A stretch of DNA of 64,000 nucleotides from positions 1,110,001 to 1,174,000 of the forward strand of contig JAWNZC010000235.1 of assembly GCA_035771165.1 (NCBI GenBank). Reading direction: 5' to 3'. Both the position numbers and the translations under genes were made by a program. The stretch comes from Paragorgia papillata. Lineage: Eukaryota > Cnidaria > Anthozoa > Scleralcyonacea > Coralliidae. A model generated the notes under the pieces. That model ran no database searches and was not told the DNA's origin. It saw nothing but the letters and a program-made list of their open reading frames with translations. Of the stretch, positions 35,280-45,530 are shown piece after piece (position 1 is the stretch's first letter; each line of letters starts with the position of its first letter).

Positions 35280-36075
35280 GCCTATGTCTATGGCACGGAA
35301 ATTTTCTTTGTCTTTATACACATGCATGCATAATGAGTTATCGGAGAAGTTAATATACTTTTGCTACTTATCAAACGAAATCACTTGAAATTCTACATGT
35401 TCGGTGTTGCGAGAAGAACACGCATGCATGCTTCCTTCGAATTAATAAGTTTGGTTTGATAATAGCAACGATATATATAGCCTGCGTGCAGTCCAAGACT
35501 TCCAAAGGAAGTGAGGGTTCTCACTTCCTTTGGAAGTCTGCATGGGACTGCACGCAGGCTTTCTAAAACAAGTCATTATGCACGAGCCCCGCACAGACGA
35601 CCAAGTTTTCCTTGACAATTTTTTCCTAAACAAGTTTTATTTGTTCGTGTGTACGACACAAATTGACAAGCTTTCCTTGACAAGGAGCCTTGTTCAAAAG
35701 CTAGTCATGCCAGGTTTTGAACAAAGAAATTTTTTCGTGTGTATATAGTCGTCAAGGAAAACTTGACAAGATCATCTCCGAAGCTTATTACGCGATCATT
35801 GCCGTCAAGGAAAACTTGTCCAACCGTACACACGAGCAATTATAAATTGTCAAGGAAAATTGTTGGGAAAAAACGTGTTCATCGTACACACGAGCAAGGA
35901 AAGCTACCAAGGAACTTGTCAAGGAAAACTTGGTCGTCTGTGCGGGGCTTTAAAACTGAAATATCTGAGAAACAACGCTAGGAAACAAAAACTAATCGCA
36001 AAAGATGTTACTTTGTTATTTTGAGTGTTCTTTCAAATAAGACAAACTTAATTTTCGTGTCATAGGCATTTTAAT
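35280..36075. mobile_element. AGTGCTTATG-family element split by a MITE
   Basis: The ends ('gtgcctatgtctatggcacg' and 'cgtgtcataggcatttt') and interior match the family of 11912-12386. It is interrupted by the element at 35585-35950. Confidence 0.6.
35585..35950. mobile_element. MITE, AGCCCCGCACAGACGACC termini, with repeated 'caaggaaaacttg'
   Basis: AGCCCCGCACAGACGACCAA is mirrored by TTGGTCGTCTGTGCGGGGCT. 'tcaaggaaaacttg' or its reverse complement recurs at least six times inside. No coding capacity. Confidence 0.8.
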
Positions 36076-36482
36076 TTCATGCATGGCTCTCCGAGAGTTC
36101 TCCCCTTGACGAGTAAAATTGTCTGGCGTTAGACAGAGTAAAAAGATGAAGTTGTTCGACAACGATGCGCATGAAGGTATTCAAGGTCATGCATCAAATG
36201 CAAAATCGCAAGACTGAAAATTCAGAAAATAATTAAGAACACAACACATTTAACTAATAATTTTAACAACGTTTTCTTTTTACCAATTTTATGAATAACA
36301 ATTAATCTACTATTTCTATGTTTCAAGGTCAAGGATAATTGGTTCTTTACTTTAGCTTCAAATGCTGGACGTGTTGGCGACAGGAACCTCCGTACGCGTG
36401 TACTCCAGGCAAACACCTGCATGTATTACAATGTATCAGAAAATGGATAAAAACTAGCTAGTCATGCAGTTTCAAAGTAAAG

Positions 36483-36613
36483 TTTGCAAAGTATACCATT
36501 TCGCAAAGTATACTATTTCGCAAATACCATTTCGCAAAGTACCATTTCACAAAGTACCATTTTGCAAAGTACCATTTCGCAAAGTATCATTTTGCAAAGT
36601 ACCATTTTGCAAA
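36483..36613. repeat. Minisatellite, 'accatttcgcaaagt' unit
   Basis: About eight 15-17 bp units such as 'accatttcgcaaagt' and 'accattttgcaaagt' lie in direct tandem. There are no unique spacers, so it is not a CRISPR. Confidence 0.85.
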
Positions 36614-37190
36614 GTTTGAGCTACTGAGGCTTGGATGACTAGAAATAGTATCGCTACGCATGCGTAAATAGCAATCTTGTCGATTCGAAATTCTATGACT
36701 GCGTCGACATAGATGTTAGACTTGTGGACGTTTTCTTCGGTGAATTTTGCTAAAATTTTGTAAATAAGTAGTTTATAAAAAGTTCTAAAGAATATATAAT
36801 TTAAAAAAAATTTTCATAAGACAGAACTTTTTTAAATCGATAATTTTTATAGCGAAAAATCTGTCCATACAACCCTCTCTAATTTTGTGCAAGGATATTC
36901 TCCACAACAGTATCTATCGTCTCAGCAATTTTTAAAACATTTCACCGGAGCAAATTGAAGACATGCCGCTTCAATTATGCAATATTTGAAAATATACCAA
37001 AGTTCCAACGTCATTATTACCATGGTAACAGCAAATAATTGAACTTTTTGATAGATATTTTATATCTGCGATAGTTCTGCTATAGTAAGGTCTACTTAGT
37101 ATTTGTCTAACAAATTTTTAAACTTGTGAATAACATTAGATAATGAGCGTATGAAATAGCGCGTATTTATTGAAACTATAGGGAGCCACC
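36614..37190. other. AT-rich stretch, right part of the GGTGGCTCC element
   Basis: No gene. It shares short similarity with 31850-32110 and ends in the terminus at 37178-37190. Confidence 0.35.
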
Positions 37191-37194
37191 TTAA

Positions 37195-37329
37195 GGCTGT
37201 TTTCATTACGTCCGCTTTGCCCGCGCGGGAGGAGCGTGCATTGTTTAGTTCGCCTTGGGAGTTGAAATATTTCCAACTTTCAAAGCACACTCCACCCGCG
37301 CGGGCAAAGCGGACGTCATTAAAACAGCC
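37195..37329. mobile_element. 135-bp TTAA MITE, GGCTGTTTT termini
   Basis: GGCTGTTTTCATTACGTCCG faces CGGACGTCATTAAAACAGCC, with inner 'gctttgcccgcgcggg' mirrored. TTAA is present at 37191-37194 and 37330-37333. It directly abuts the GGTGGCTCC terminus on its left, sharing the TTAA. Confidence 0.9.
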
Positions 37330-37333
37330 TTAA

Positions 37334-37810
37334 AGGGGAGCACGGGTGGCGTGTGCTGTTAGGGCGCTGCTTCTCACCAATATAGCTAAGCCCGTTTAGA
37401 CGGGTTAGTACTTGGATGGGTGACCATCTGGGAATAACCCCGTTCTCGAGCTACAATCAATTTCAAAAGTCGTTGGGACACCTGAGATTTTCTAACATAT
37501 ACTTCATATACATCGTCTATTTGGCAATGGGGCTACTTTCCCTCCCTCCCCCTCCCTTTACAATGTTGTCTAGCGAAACAAGTTATCATTTCGACGAAAT
37601 TGGCAGTAGACATGGCATACAACATTGAGCAGGGGGCCGGGGGAATCACAAAAAGGGGAAATGAGTCCGAAACCTTGCGAGTGTCCCAACACTTTTGAAA
37701 ATGATTGTAGCTTGGGACTCATGTGAGTACAGCTTAGTTGGTCTCTCCTGTGCTTCGAGGGTTTTTCACCGGGTTCTCCATTTTCCCTTCATCCGCAAAA
37801 TCAACACTAT
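37334..37810 (+). repeat. 5S-derived SINE split by a MITE
   Basis: It starts 'aggggagcacgggtggcgtg', then the 5S-like 'gctaagcccgtttagac' and 'tacttggatgggtgacc'. The SINE breaks at 'ctcgagct' (37452) and resumes with 'agcttgggactcatgtgag' (37709). The 3' part stops after 'aaaatcaacac'. Confidence 0.88.
37453..37708. mobile_element. 256-bp MITE inserted in the 5S SINE, 4-bp TSD
   Basis: 'acaatcaatttcaaaagt' is mirrored by 'acttttgaaaatgattgt', and 'gttgggacac' by 'gtgtcccaac'. AGCT lies at 37449-37452 and 37709-37712. The SINE at 42702-43042 reads 'ctcgagcttgggactc' uninterrupted, the exact empty site. Confidence 0.92.
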
Positions 37811-38237
37811 ATGGGATAGGAGTGGCGCCCATGCACCCCTGCCTTAGGCGTGGCGACTGGGGTGCGTGGGGGGTGTTGGGGGGTGCAATACCCCTCCCCC
37901 CAATAATTCTAAATATCAAATAGTTGGTCAAACGAGGAATTGCTGCTGCTGATTACCACTGTAATTGTTAAACATGTTTCCCGCTTTATTGGTTAGTTTT
38001 AGATTAATATTCAGAACACTTTCAGAGTTTGTGACTTTTGATTGTTTCCATAAAAATAAAATGTTTCTGTCTTGTCTTGTTTTGCCCAGCTCCTAAGTTT
38101 TTCGATCAATTCTCGCCTTTTTTACACTATGTCTCTGATATGAAAATTTTCATTTATCATTGCAAAATGTTGGTCATTGTCATTCTCCATATCTGCATCT
38201 CAAATGCCTATTCGTTCAGCTTCAATTCCCTCTTTCT

Positions 38238-38718
38238 TAGACTATGCATTTCCGGATTCGTAAAAGTTTCCGGATCACTTCGTACCGAGTATTCGGATTC
38301 GTTATAGGCGTTTACATTACAACAGTATTCGGATTTGTTAGGCGTTTACAGAACAACAGTATTCGAATTCGGCCGTTTACGCTACAACAGTGTTCGAATT
38401 CTGCCGTTTACACTACACCCGGAATTTCTTATGTTCGTCATGTTGGTTCCACCGCAAACTCATGATATGACTGCGGGCGGAAAAGTATCCGGATTCATCG
38501 GAATAACCGTTCACACTACGTATTGTTTCGGATTCAAAAGTATTCGGATACGACGTTTCTGCTTTATTTTCCGGATTCGAAATCTCCGGATACGTGATCG
38601 AACTGGAAAGTTTTTATCCCGGATTTTTCTCTTGTGTGTAAACGGCCAAACGAATCAGGTATATCAAAACGATTCGCCACGAATCCAGAAACTTTTGCAT
38701 TAGTGTAAACGGAGTCTT
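38238..38718. mobile_element. MITE with repeated 'cgtttacactac' / 'ttcggattcg' subterminal motifs
   Basis: 'agact' plus 'tttccggattcg' at the left corresponds to 'cgaatccagaaac..taaacggagtct' at the right, the left end lacking about 12 bp. Inside, 'gcgtttacattacaacagta' and relatives repeat four times. Open frames here, up to 122 codons, are not coding. Confidence 0.6.
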
Positions 38719-38964
38719 AATTTTTATGTTTCACCCGTGGTTTCACAGGAGACTTGTGTAATTCTGAGGTAAGGATAACTCACTCTGAGCGATTCTAATA
38801 AGACCAGAGTTATCCCAACTTCCATGTAAACGCTTCCAATGTAAGCGCTTTAAATTGCATTAAATTGCTTCCATGTAAACGCTTTAAATTGCATTTGGCG
38901 TGTTCACCATGTCAAATGCAATTTAAATTGTTTTTAAGAGTTCTATTGTTCACCTTCAGAAGAT
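38719..38964. repeat. Tandem 'ttccatgtaaacgcttt' repeats
   Basis: 'ccatgtaaacgcttt' and 'aaattgcatt' repeat two to three times. They are probably the termini of a 'catgtaaac' transposon that may carry the adjacent GRF ORF. Confidence 0.45.
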
Positions 38965-39399
38965 TCAAGAGGTTGTACTCGTGTTTTCTTTTTTGGAGGT
39001 TTGTTTCTTTCTTGTTTTCTCTCTTTTACAACTCTTTTCATTCGCTTGTTGTTTGCTGTCTCCCCACTTGAAAATGCCGCACTTCTCATCAACGTTGGTT
39101 TCCTGACATCTGAAATACGGTCGACCTGGATTGGCCGTTGAATTGGACACCCACAAACTTGCAACTTCGTCGCAATCACATAAAGGAAACTTGTTAGGTT
39201 TGAACGCCAGGTCAACCTTGCTTTGGCAACACTCTACGAGAGCGTTATATTTCTCTTCAGGTACAAACAAACTACAAGTCTCCGTTTTGCACTTTACAAA
39301 CCCACGTCCAGCTCTGGACTCAAACCGCTTGAGTCCAGCACCACAAAAACACGGATACTTCTCAACTGAAACCATTTTTTCGTTATACTTGTCAAACAT
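38965..39399 (-). CDS. GRF-type zinc finger protein (double)
   Basis: The ORF of 144 aa opens with ATG and carries two zinc-binding modules. The first, residues about 15-46, has CFCG, then GRGFVKC and C42. The second, about 71-114, has CDC (74-76), the diagnostic NPGRPYFRC (90-98) and CGIFKWGD (107-114). NPGR..(F/Y)..C..C..F.W is the GRF zinc-finger signature, a single-strand nucleic-acid-binding module found in APEX2, TOP3A, NEIL3 and in transposon proteins. The C-terminus is a basic, lysine-rich tail; a +1 frame overlaps it with similar composition. The nearby sequence is transposon-like, so this may be mobile-element cargo, or one exon of a larger gene. The domain call is confident; function is not. 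Confidence 0.7.
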   Translation of the reverse strand: MFDKYNEKMVSVEKYPCFCGAGLKRFESRAGRGFVKCKTETCSLFVPEEKYNALVECCQSKVDLAFKPNKFPLCDCDEVASLWVSNSTANPGRPYFRCQETNVDEKCGIFKWGDSKQQANEKSCKREKTRKKQTSKKENTSTTS

Positions 39400-39514
39400 A
39401 TACGATTATTCTCTACCCAAGCGTAAATATCATTCTTTTTTAAACTCTATGTTCAAGCATTAAATCAGATCATTATCCGGAATGTAACTTGAACTTTACC
39501 CTGTTCTGTATAAC

Positions 39515-39690
39515 GACTATATGGCCACCGAATTATCTTTTATGTGCATGCATATAAATTATCCCTTATGACCTCGTTTTAAATAAAAATTCTTTTGAAT
39601 TTCCCACATGAAAACGAGTTCATAAGGGCTAATTTATATATATATATATATATAAAAGAATTTTAATTCGGCGGCCATTTTGGAATAAGG
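39515..39690. mobile_element. Palindromic MITE with 'ggccaccgaatt' ends
   Basis: 'atggccaccgaatt' is mirrored by 'aattcggcggccat', and 'cccttatgacctcgtttt' by 'aaaacgagttcataaggg', around about 39595. It includes a (TA)n run. Confidence 0.7.
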
Positions 39691-39714
39691 TCTATATATA
39701 GTCATTAAAAATAC

Positions 39715-40155
39715 TGTCATTAAAATATTTTAAACTTAAACAAAAAGGAATCTCGCAGACGTTTATTGCAAAAAGAACCAAAACAATGTAAAAAAATGAA
39801 TACGTATAAACATATTTCACGGGGAAAATATGATCATATTTTTAGCAAATATTTCATACGTAATACTTTGCAAACACATCACATTAGTCAAGTCATTATT
39901 GTGAAAATACCTTAATGACATTTTTTAGTCATTCGAGGATTTATGCATAACAGATTCATGCAGGACTTTACCCTGTTTTATTATAAGATTAGTCATTAAA
40001 ATATTTTAAACATAAACAAAAAAAACCAAAAAAACCCGCAGACGTGTATCGCAAAAGAACCAATGCAAGTTACAACGAATATACGTAAAACGAAAAAGCA
40101 CGATCAGATTTCCAGCAAATATATATTTTATACAATGTAAAATTTTGCAGACACC
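39715..40155. repeat. Diverged direct repeat pair of about 165 bp
   Basis: 39715-39880 and 39990-40155 share 'gtcattaaaatattttaaac', 'cgcagacgt', 'caaaagaaccaa' and 'agcaaatat' in order. AT-rich and non-coding. Confidence 0.7.
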
Positions 40156-40507
40156 TGGGGGCAGGCAGTTGTTCAAAAGGCGATTAGCTTAATCCTGTTG
40201 CATTTGTGGACCAAATTATGAAGATAGTGACAAAACAATTTAAACTCTTCTTTTACGAACAGTGTGGAAACGCTTTAAACTTTTGTCCTGGGAAGTTTGA
40301 ACGAAAGTAGCCAAAGAGAACATCTGAAATAAAACAACGGATTAGATTCTAATTCAGGGTTAGTGCCAATCTCGTTTCCAGAGCCCACGTTCCCCACCCT
40401 GGAAACGAGAGACTCTGGGATAATCCGTTTCAAATCGTTACGTTATTGGCTGAATAGTGAGCATGAGTTGGTCTGAAAGTAGAATTAATAAAACCACAAT
40501 AACAAAG

Positions 40508-40693
40508 ATGTCGGACGACAAGACTCCAGTGAAGACGTTGCCGCGACCGATATCTTCGCCGTATGTGTGCAGATGGTGTAATTCGAGCTTCGCCAGCAAC
40601 CCCATTGACTTGTTTGGGGAAAAATCAAACAAGGAGAACATACTATCCAGATTCCGCTCGGATATTTACGCATGCGTACCGCAACCGGAATAA
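40508..40693 (+). CDS. CxxC zinc-finger exon carried by the outer MITE
   Basis: From the ATG at 40508 the frame reads MSDDKTPVKTLP, then YVCRWCNSSF (CxxC), then IDLFGEKSNKENILSRF and a stop, 61 codons in all. The same ORF, with few changes, is on the minus strand at 54394-54194 in a sister MITE. CRxC plus a downstream L..F.K pattern resembles the first half of ZAD-like treble-clef domains, whose second CxxC is missing here, so this is probably a captured first exon or a truncated transposon-encoded DNA-binding domain. The ORF continues upstream only to a GTG. Conservation across two copies suggests recent spread or constraint; expression is unknown. Confidence 0.5.
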   Translation: MSDDKTPVKTLPRPISSPYVCRWCNSSFASNPIDLFGEKSNKENILSRFRSDIYACVPQPE

Positions 40694-40963
40694 CAAGAAT
40701 CCTGTGATTTGAAACGGATTATCCCCAATCTCGTCCCCAGAGCCAAATATGCCCGGCCGCGCGGGCAAGTTAAATGGCTCTGGGCAAATCGATTTCAGAC
40801 ACCCAAAAATTGGGTGTCCCGTGACCTGCGCAGTAGTTATTTCGTACCTAGGCTCTCTAGAATCTGTATACGCGGTTGAAATTTATTCTCTTTTGGCTTT
40901 TGGAGAAGTCTATTTCTTACTTATGTTTTCAGAATATTTGCGAAAATATTACTTTAATTCATT

Positions 40964-42400
40964 ATGACAGACGGTAAAGGACACGACAATTGCTCGCTGG
41001 ATGCTGCCATTGATTTTTCTGTGGAAAAAATTGGGAAAAGTGGCTTAAAAATGAAGCCTCAGCTGAGGACGATATTCAGTACTGTACGTGAACTGGCATT
41101 TGTATTTGTAACTCCCGAGATGTGTTTGCAGCCAACTTGCTTTGCTAAATCCTTTAATTTTTCAACTATCCTATTGCCTTTCGTGTACAATTTTCTGAAA
41201 GGGGAGAGTCAACGCAGGTGTTCCTTTAATAATATGGTGATACCACTTCGTATGATCTGCTGTTGAAGTCTCAACTAATTTTTGCCCATCCAGAAGTATT
41301 TTTCGACAATAATTTTATGAAGGTATGCTTTTCTCATAAATGCTTGTTTTTGAATTACCGTGGTAGTGTGGTTAGGTATGTTAGATAAACTAAAAAACCC
41401 TCTTCAGTAGGGTAAGTGGGTTTTTTGTAGGTGTTGTGCATAATTGGCATTTTTTAAATCTGGTTCAAAGTTCAGTTAATTCCAGTGAGACACCAAAAAC
41501 AAGCAAATGCATTACTGACTGTATACCTGTATACCATGCATAATGATAAAATAGTTTATTATACCCTCGCAATTAATTACCCAATCAAATGTCTACATTA
41601 CCATCACGTGCCAGCCCAATATTTTACGATGTAGGACAACTAGGTACATATTGGGCAACAATCTTTGGACATGTGCACAAGGTGTATTTACTTGCCAATT
41701 ACATGATTATTTGTTGGATATAATAAAACACCTATTGGATTCATCTTTGCCTGATATGGAAAATATTTAAGTCTCAAATTTTAATATTAATAGGCTCAAC
41801 CTGCGGTTTGCCCAATATTGAATTTTCAACTTAAATATTTTGCCATATTGGGCTTAGATGAATCCAATAAGTTATATTATCCACTTACTGACATATAATT
41901 AAAATTTTATTTATTGGTTTTCTAAAATAATATAAATTAAAACCAAGCCAAAATATATGTATGATTCTAATTTTAGTTTATATTAGTTTATTTGATTTGA
42001 TGTGTATTTACAGTATATTTGGTCTTTTAGGAAATATTTTCACCATGCTTATGGGAAACTGGGCTTGCTTACTACAATATTTCCTGATTCATCTAAATTG
42101 GCTTTAACTGCAACAGCAACCCAAACCAGAGAAAAAAGAGAGTGTGAGTCTTTAGGGCTTACTAATTATTAATGCAAAAATTATTGAAGTAAACCTTAGA
42201 GCAGTGAAATACATATTTTACTGTGTCAAGTTGGCCAAACACAGGAGAAGACAAGCTGCACCAGATCCTAACCCAACTTGCAGATGAACTTAGACAGAAG
42301 AAATAAATGCACCAAGGACAATTAGTGTATGGTACAATGGATGTTATGGTGTATACTTGGATCAGATGGATGATGACATTTGACGTGTGACACCATCTAA
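40964..42400 (+). pseudogene. RecQ-like DNA helicase remnant, multi-exon
   Basis: Ordered fragments match SF2 RecQ-type helicases as I remember them. 40964-41210: an N-terminal helix (IDFSVEKIG), then a decayed Walker A where PTGxGKS would lie, reading PTCFAKS, then LPFVYNFLKG. 41260-41322: LLKSQLIFAHPEVFF, followed by a GTATGC donor. 42031-42143: after a TTTTAG acceptor, YGKLGLL and the motif III-like LALTATAT, ending at a GTGAGT donor. 42245-42400: after a CACAG acceptor, DKLHQILTQLADELRQKK, then a stop and a shifted frame with NAPRTI. The DEAH exon is not found between 41323 and 42030, where an inverted repeat sits. Altered Walker A glycines, frame breaks and a missing exon make it non-functional. 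It lies wholly inside the inner TIR element. Confidence 0.72.
41735..41868. repeat. Inverted repeat inside the helicase intron
   Basis: 'attggattcatctttgcc' and 'aaaatatttaag' are mirrored by 'cttaaatattttgcc' and 'agatgaatccaat'. It lies where the missing DEAH exon would be expected. Confidence 0.7.
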
Positions 42401-42701
42401 CAGTATATTGTCATTAGACTACAATAGCTTGATGTGCGCAACGTTGGCAAGACTGAATTGTTCCTAGCATAACAAGAAATTTAGAATTTTGAGAGAAAAA
42501 ACTTCTAGGATAACATGTAAACAAAATAGAATTTCTCCAAGATGTATCTACAATGGACAGAGTGAGTCCTTAGGATTTCTGCTGACAGAGTTCACGCTTA
42601 TATTCACTGTAGTTCACAATGTTTTTAAATAAAGTATATATTTGACCAAAGTGTATCTGTTAATAAAACTGACTGAACATTTTAACAGGTTATTAGACTC
42701 A

Positions 42702-43042
42702 AAGGGGAGCATGGATGGCGTGTGCTGTTAGGGTGCTGCCTCTCACCAATAGTTAAGCCCGGTTAGACAGGGTTAGTACTTGGATGGGTGACCATCTGGG
42801 AACAGCCCCGTTCTCGAGCTTGGGACTCATGTGAGTAGAGTTTAGTTGATCTCTCCTGTTCTCTCCGAGGGTTTTTCACCGGGTTCTTCGGTTTTCCTCC
42901 CTCTGTAAAATCAACACCTAGGGCTCTGCACCTAGGGCTCTGCACCTAGGGCATATAGTTGGGATCCGTGGTCTGAACTGTGTTGTATGGCGGCTGCTTA
43001 AAGTGCCTTTGATATGCCTCAACACAGCCACATTGAAAAATC
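42702..43042 (+). repeat. 5S rRNA-derived SINE, uninterrupted
   Basis: It starts 'aaggggagcatggatggcgt' with the 5S-like 'gttaagcccggttagac' and 'tacttggatgggtgacc'. 'acctagggctctgc' is tandemly duplicated near 42920. It supplies the empty site for the MITE at 37453-37708. Confidence 0.88.
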
Positions 43043-43207
43043 CTTAGGAGTAATTTGATTGTAAAGATACGGGCGCATGTGTCACATGTGTTCACATTGT
43101 GAACATATTTTAATGAAACATGCGCAGTATAAGAATTAAATATTATTATTATTTAACAATAAATCATTGCCACAATACTATCGGTGACCTAACACAGAAC
43201 TACTGGG

Positions 43208-43491
43208 CAGTGGCAGCACTATGTGGGTGTGCGCCCTGGTGCGAGAAAAAAATTTGGGGCCCCCTCCCACAAAGTGACGACATATATAGGGGGTCTAGGG
43301 GATTCTCTGCCAGAAAAGTTTTGAATTTAGAGTCTCTGAAATGGCATTTCCTGCATTTTCAGAGCACTTTGGAGTAAAATCTGAGTGACGACACCTGCAA
43401 TCTGTTAATAGTTTGGTATTTGGATGGGCCCCCTCAGCCCATGGGCCCTGGTGTGGCACACACCGTTTGCACACCCGTAGTGCCACCACTG
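43208..43491. mobile_element. hAT-like MITE, CAGTGGCAGCAC termini, 8-bp TSD
   Basis: CAGTGGCAGCACTATGTGGG faces CCCGTAGTGCCACCACTG. CTACTGGG lies at 43200-43207 and 43492-43499. CAGTG termini with an 8-bp duplication are characteristic of hAT. Confidence 0.9.
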
Positions 43492-43499
43492 CTACTGGG

Positions 43500-45530
43500 A
43501 ACCCTTAGGAAATTTGCCTCAGGGGACCCTAGTCACTGAGCTTTGCTTAGACTTGAGACCATTGGTTATTAGATTTAGGGCCTAGATGAAAATTACGCTT
43601 GTAAGTAGTTACCCTGGTTAAATAAAGTATTATTATTACTATATCTATTTCAAGACTTTGAAGATGAATTACGTTAGAGCCTGAAAATCAAAATTTTACC
43701 AACTCAGTGGACTTTTACTGTATTTAAAATTGAAAAAACAATATTTTTTTTCAATTTTGCTACACAGAACAAATACCTTCTGAATGTCATGTGGCTCTAA
43801 CACAAATTCATACTGTAAAGTACCTACTAGTTTGGTGGTAAAGACTGCTGATGAGAACTTGGACCATGAAATATGTCTCAAACAGTAACAGTACTAATTG
43901 CAAACACACCACTAGCTTTTTTATGTCATTTAGTGTTTATTATAATTACAGGCATTGGTACCTAATTTTAAAACTGGTCAGAACACAGTAACACCTAAAA
44001 AAACATTTTCATGGGATACATTTCCACTGATTAATTTCAATTGTCACAATTATGAGATTATAGATTGGATGGGGGGGGGGGAGCCCTTAGGAGTTGGGGG
44101 CCTCTAACTGTCTGTTATGCCACCAGGTGCCATAAAAAACAATAACAGAAAAAACCGACCTGTAACCATCACTCAGAAATAAAAGTAGTGTGCTGCATAG
44201 GTAGTGTTGAAATACAAATCGAAATATAGTAAGGTTTGAGTTACTCAAACCTTACAATATTTCGATTTGTAACCATTACTGACGGTTCACTTCATGAATA
44301 TGAATGAATGCCTACTGTAAGTACAATTATACCATCTGTCAGTATCATTATAAAATGGCATGGGGTTGACAAACCGTTTTCACCCCCACAAAATTTTTTA
44401 TTAACTTAACCTACAATATATTATAACAATGGGATTGAAAGGAAAGCTTCTAAGAAACTACCACGCAGGTATATGCATGATATACATGTACAGCTGTATA
44501 CCTATTAGACATGTCCAATTAAAAAGGCTCAAACAGTCTGACAAAACTTTGAACTGATGTGAGTATATGTTTGTTCACTTAATATTGTCTTAAGTTAGGA
44601 AATAAAAGGTTTATCTAGGTGCTTTATTAGTGTGTTCTTACCCTGCAAATGAAAATGGTTTCCAGGAAGTCTCAAAATTCAAAATTTTCTGGGAGAGCAT
44701 ACCCCCTAGAGGGGACACCACAAACAACATCTTGCCTCCACACTCAAAAACATCTTCTGCAACCCCTGGGCAATAGTAGTTTTTGTCAATATAGCACCAG
44801 TCTAAAACAGGACGGTGTAATTTGGCAACTAATGCTTAACCCATTTGGATATAACCATGTATAATATAATGGACGCTGGCCCCCGTCAACTAAAATTTAA
44901 ACCACTATATAGATTGTCAGATTATAATTTTAAAAAAGCAATGCCTTCTGCCAGGCAATACTGCCAATTAAGGTATAGTAATTTTACACATAAAAGCTAT
45001 AAACACAGTGTCATATTGATAAAATAATATATTTTTGTTAAAATCAGAAGATACATAACATATTTATTAAAAGTCATATACATGTACCTTTAAACCTCAG
45101 ATAATTATATGAATTGATCTATTAAAGTTATTATTCAAATAGTCATGAGAATATTCTAACGGATACTTTTTTGAAATCACTCCCAATGTCGATATATTTT
45201 GTGAATATTTATTTTTGTACATACAAGCAATCTGTATCCTGATATGTATTCGCCACGAGCAGTCGACAATGATCAAATCTGTGCCATATCTGTCATACCC
45301 ATACGTTCTTTTTCTCGGATAGAAACTCCAAAGATATTACAAAGGCAAAAAAGTATTTCTTGTCTCTTGTCGCACATTTTGTCAGATTTTAGTCCCAAAT
45401 AAACATGTACTTTACTTCACTCCTTCTCGAAAACAGCCACCATTACATGAAGGCCGCGCTGGGAGCATGGGTGTGAAATTATCTGCGCAGCGCAGTAGGC
45501 GTCGAACGTTTAACCAATCAGAGTCAAGTT
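43500..45530. other. Non-coding interior of the inner TIR element
   Basis: It contains a hairpin at 44215-44272 ('cgaaatatagtaaggtttga' and its mirror), a poly-G run near 44070, and otherwise AT-rich sequence. No transposase ORF is visible. Confidence 0.45.

Larger units (their letters stand above)
31850..37190. mobile_element. TTAA-flanked GGTGGCTCC termini, possibly one 5.3-kb element
   Basis: Left: TTAA followed by GGTGGCTCCATACAGTTTC. Right: GAAACTATAGGGAGCCACC followed by TTAA (37191-37194). The termini mirror each other and both touch TTAA, as in piggyBac or Kolobok families. The interior holds many later insertions and no transposase, so these could instead be two separate shorter elements. 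Another terminus-like GGTGGCTCCC occurs at 61364. Confidence 0.4.

Noticed and set aside
36483..36613. CRISPR-like array
   Set aside because: Units are contiguous short tandem repeats without unique spacers, in a eukaryotic context.
38335..38703. 122-codon ORF
   Set aside because: It lies wholly within a MITE made of repeated motifs and shows no domain.
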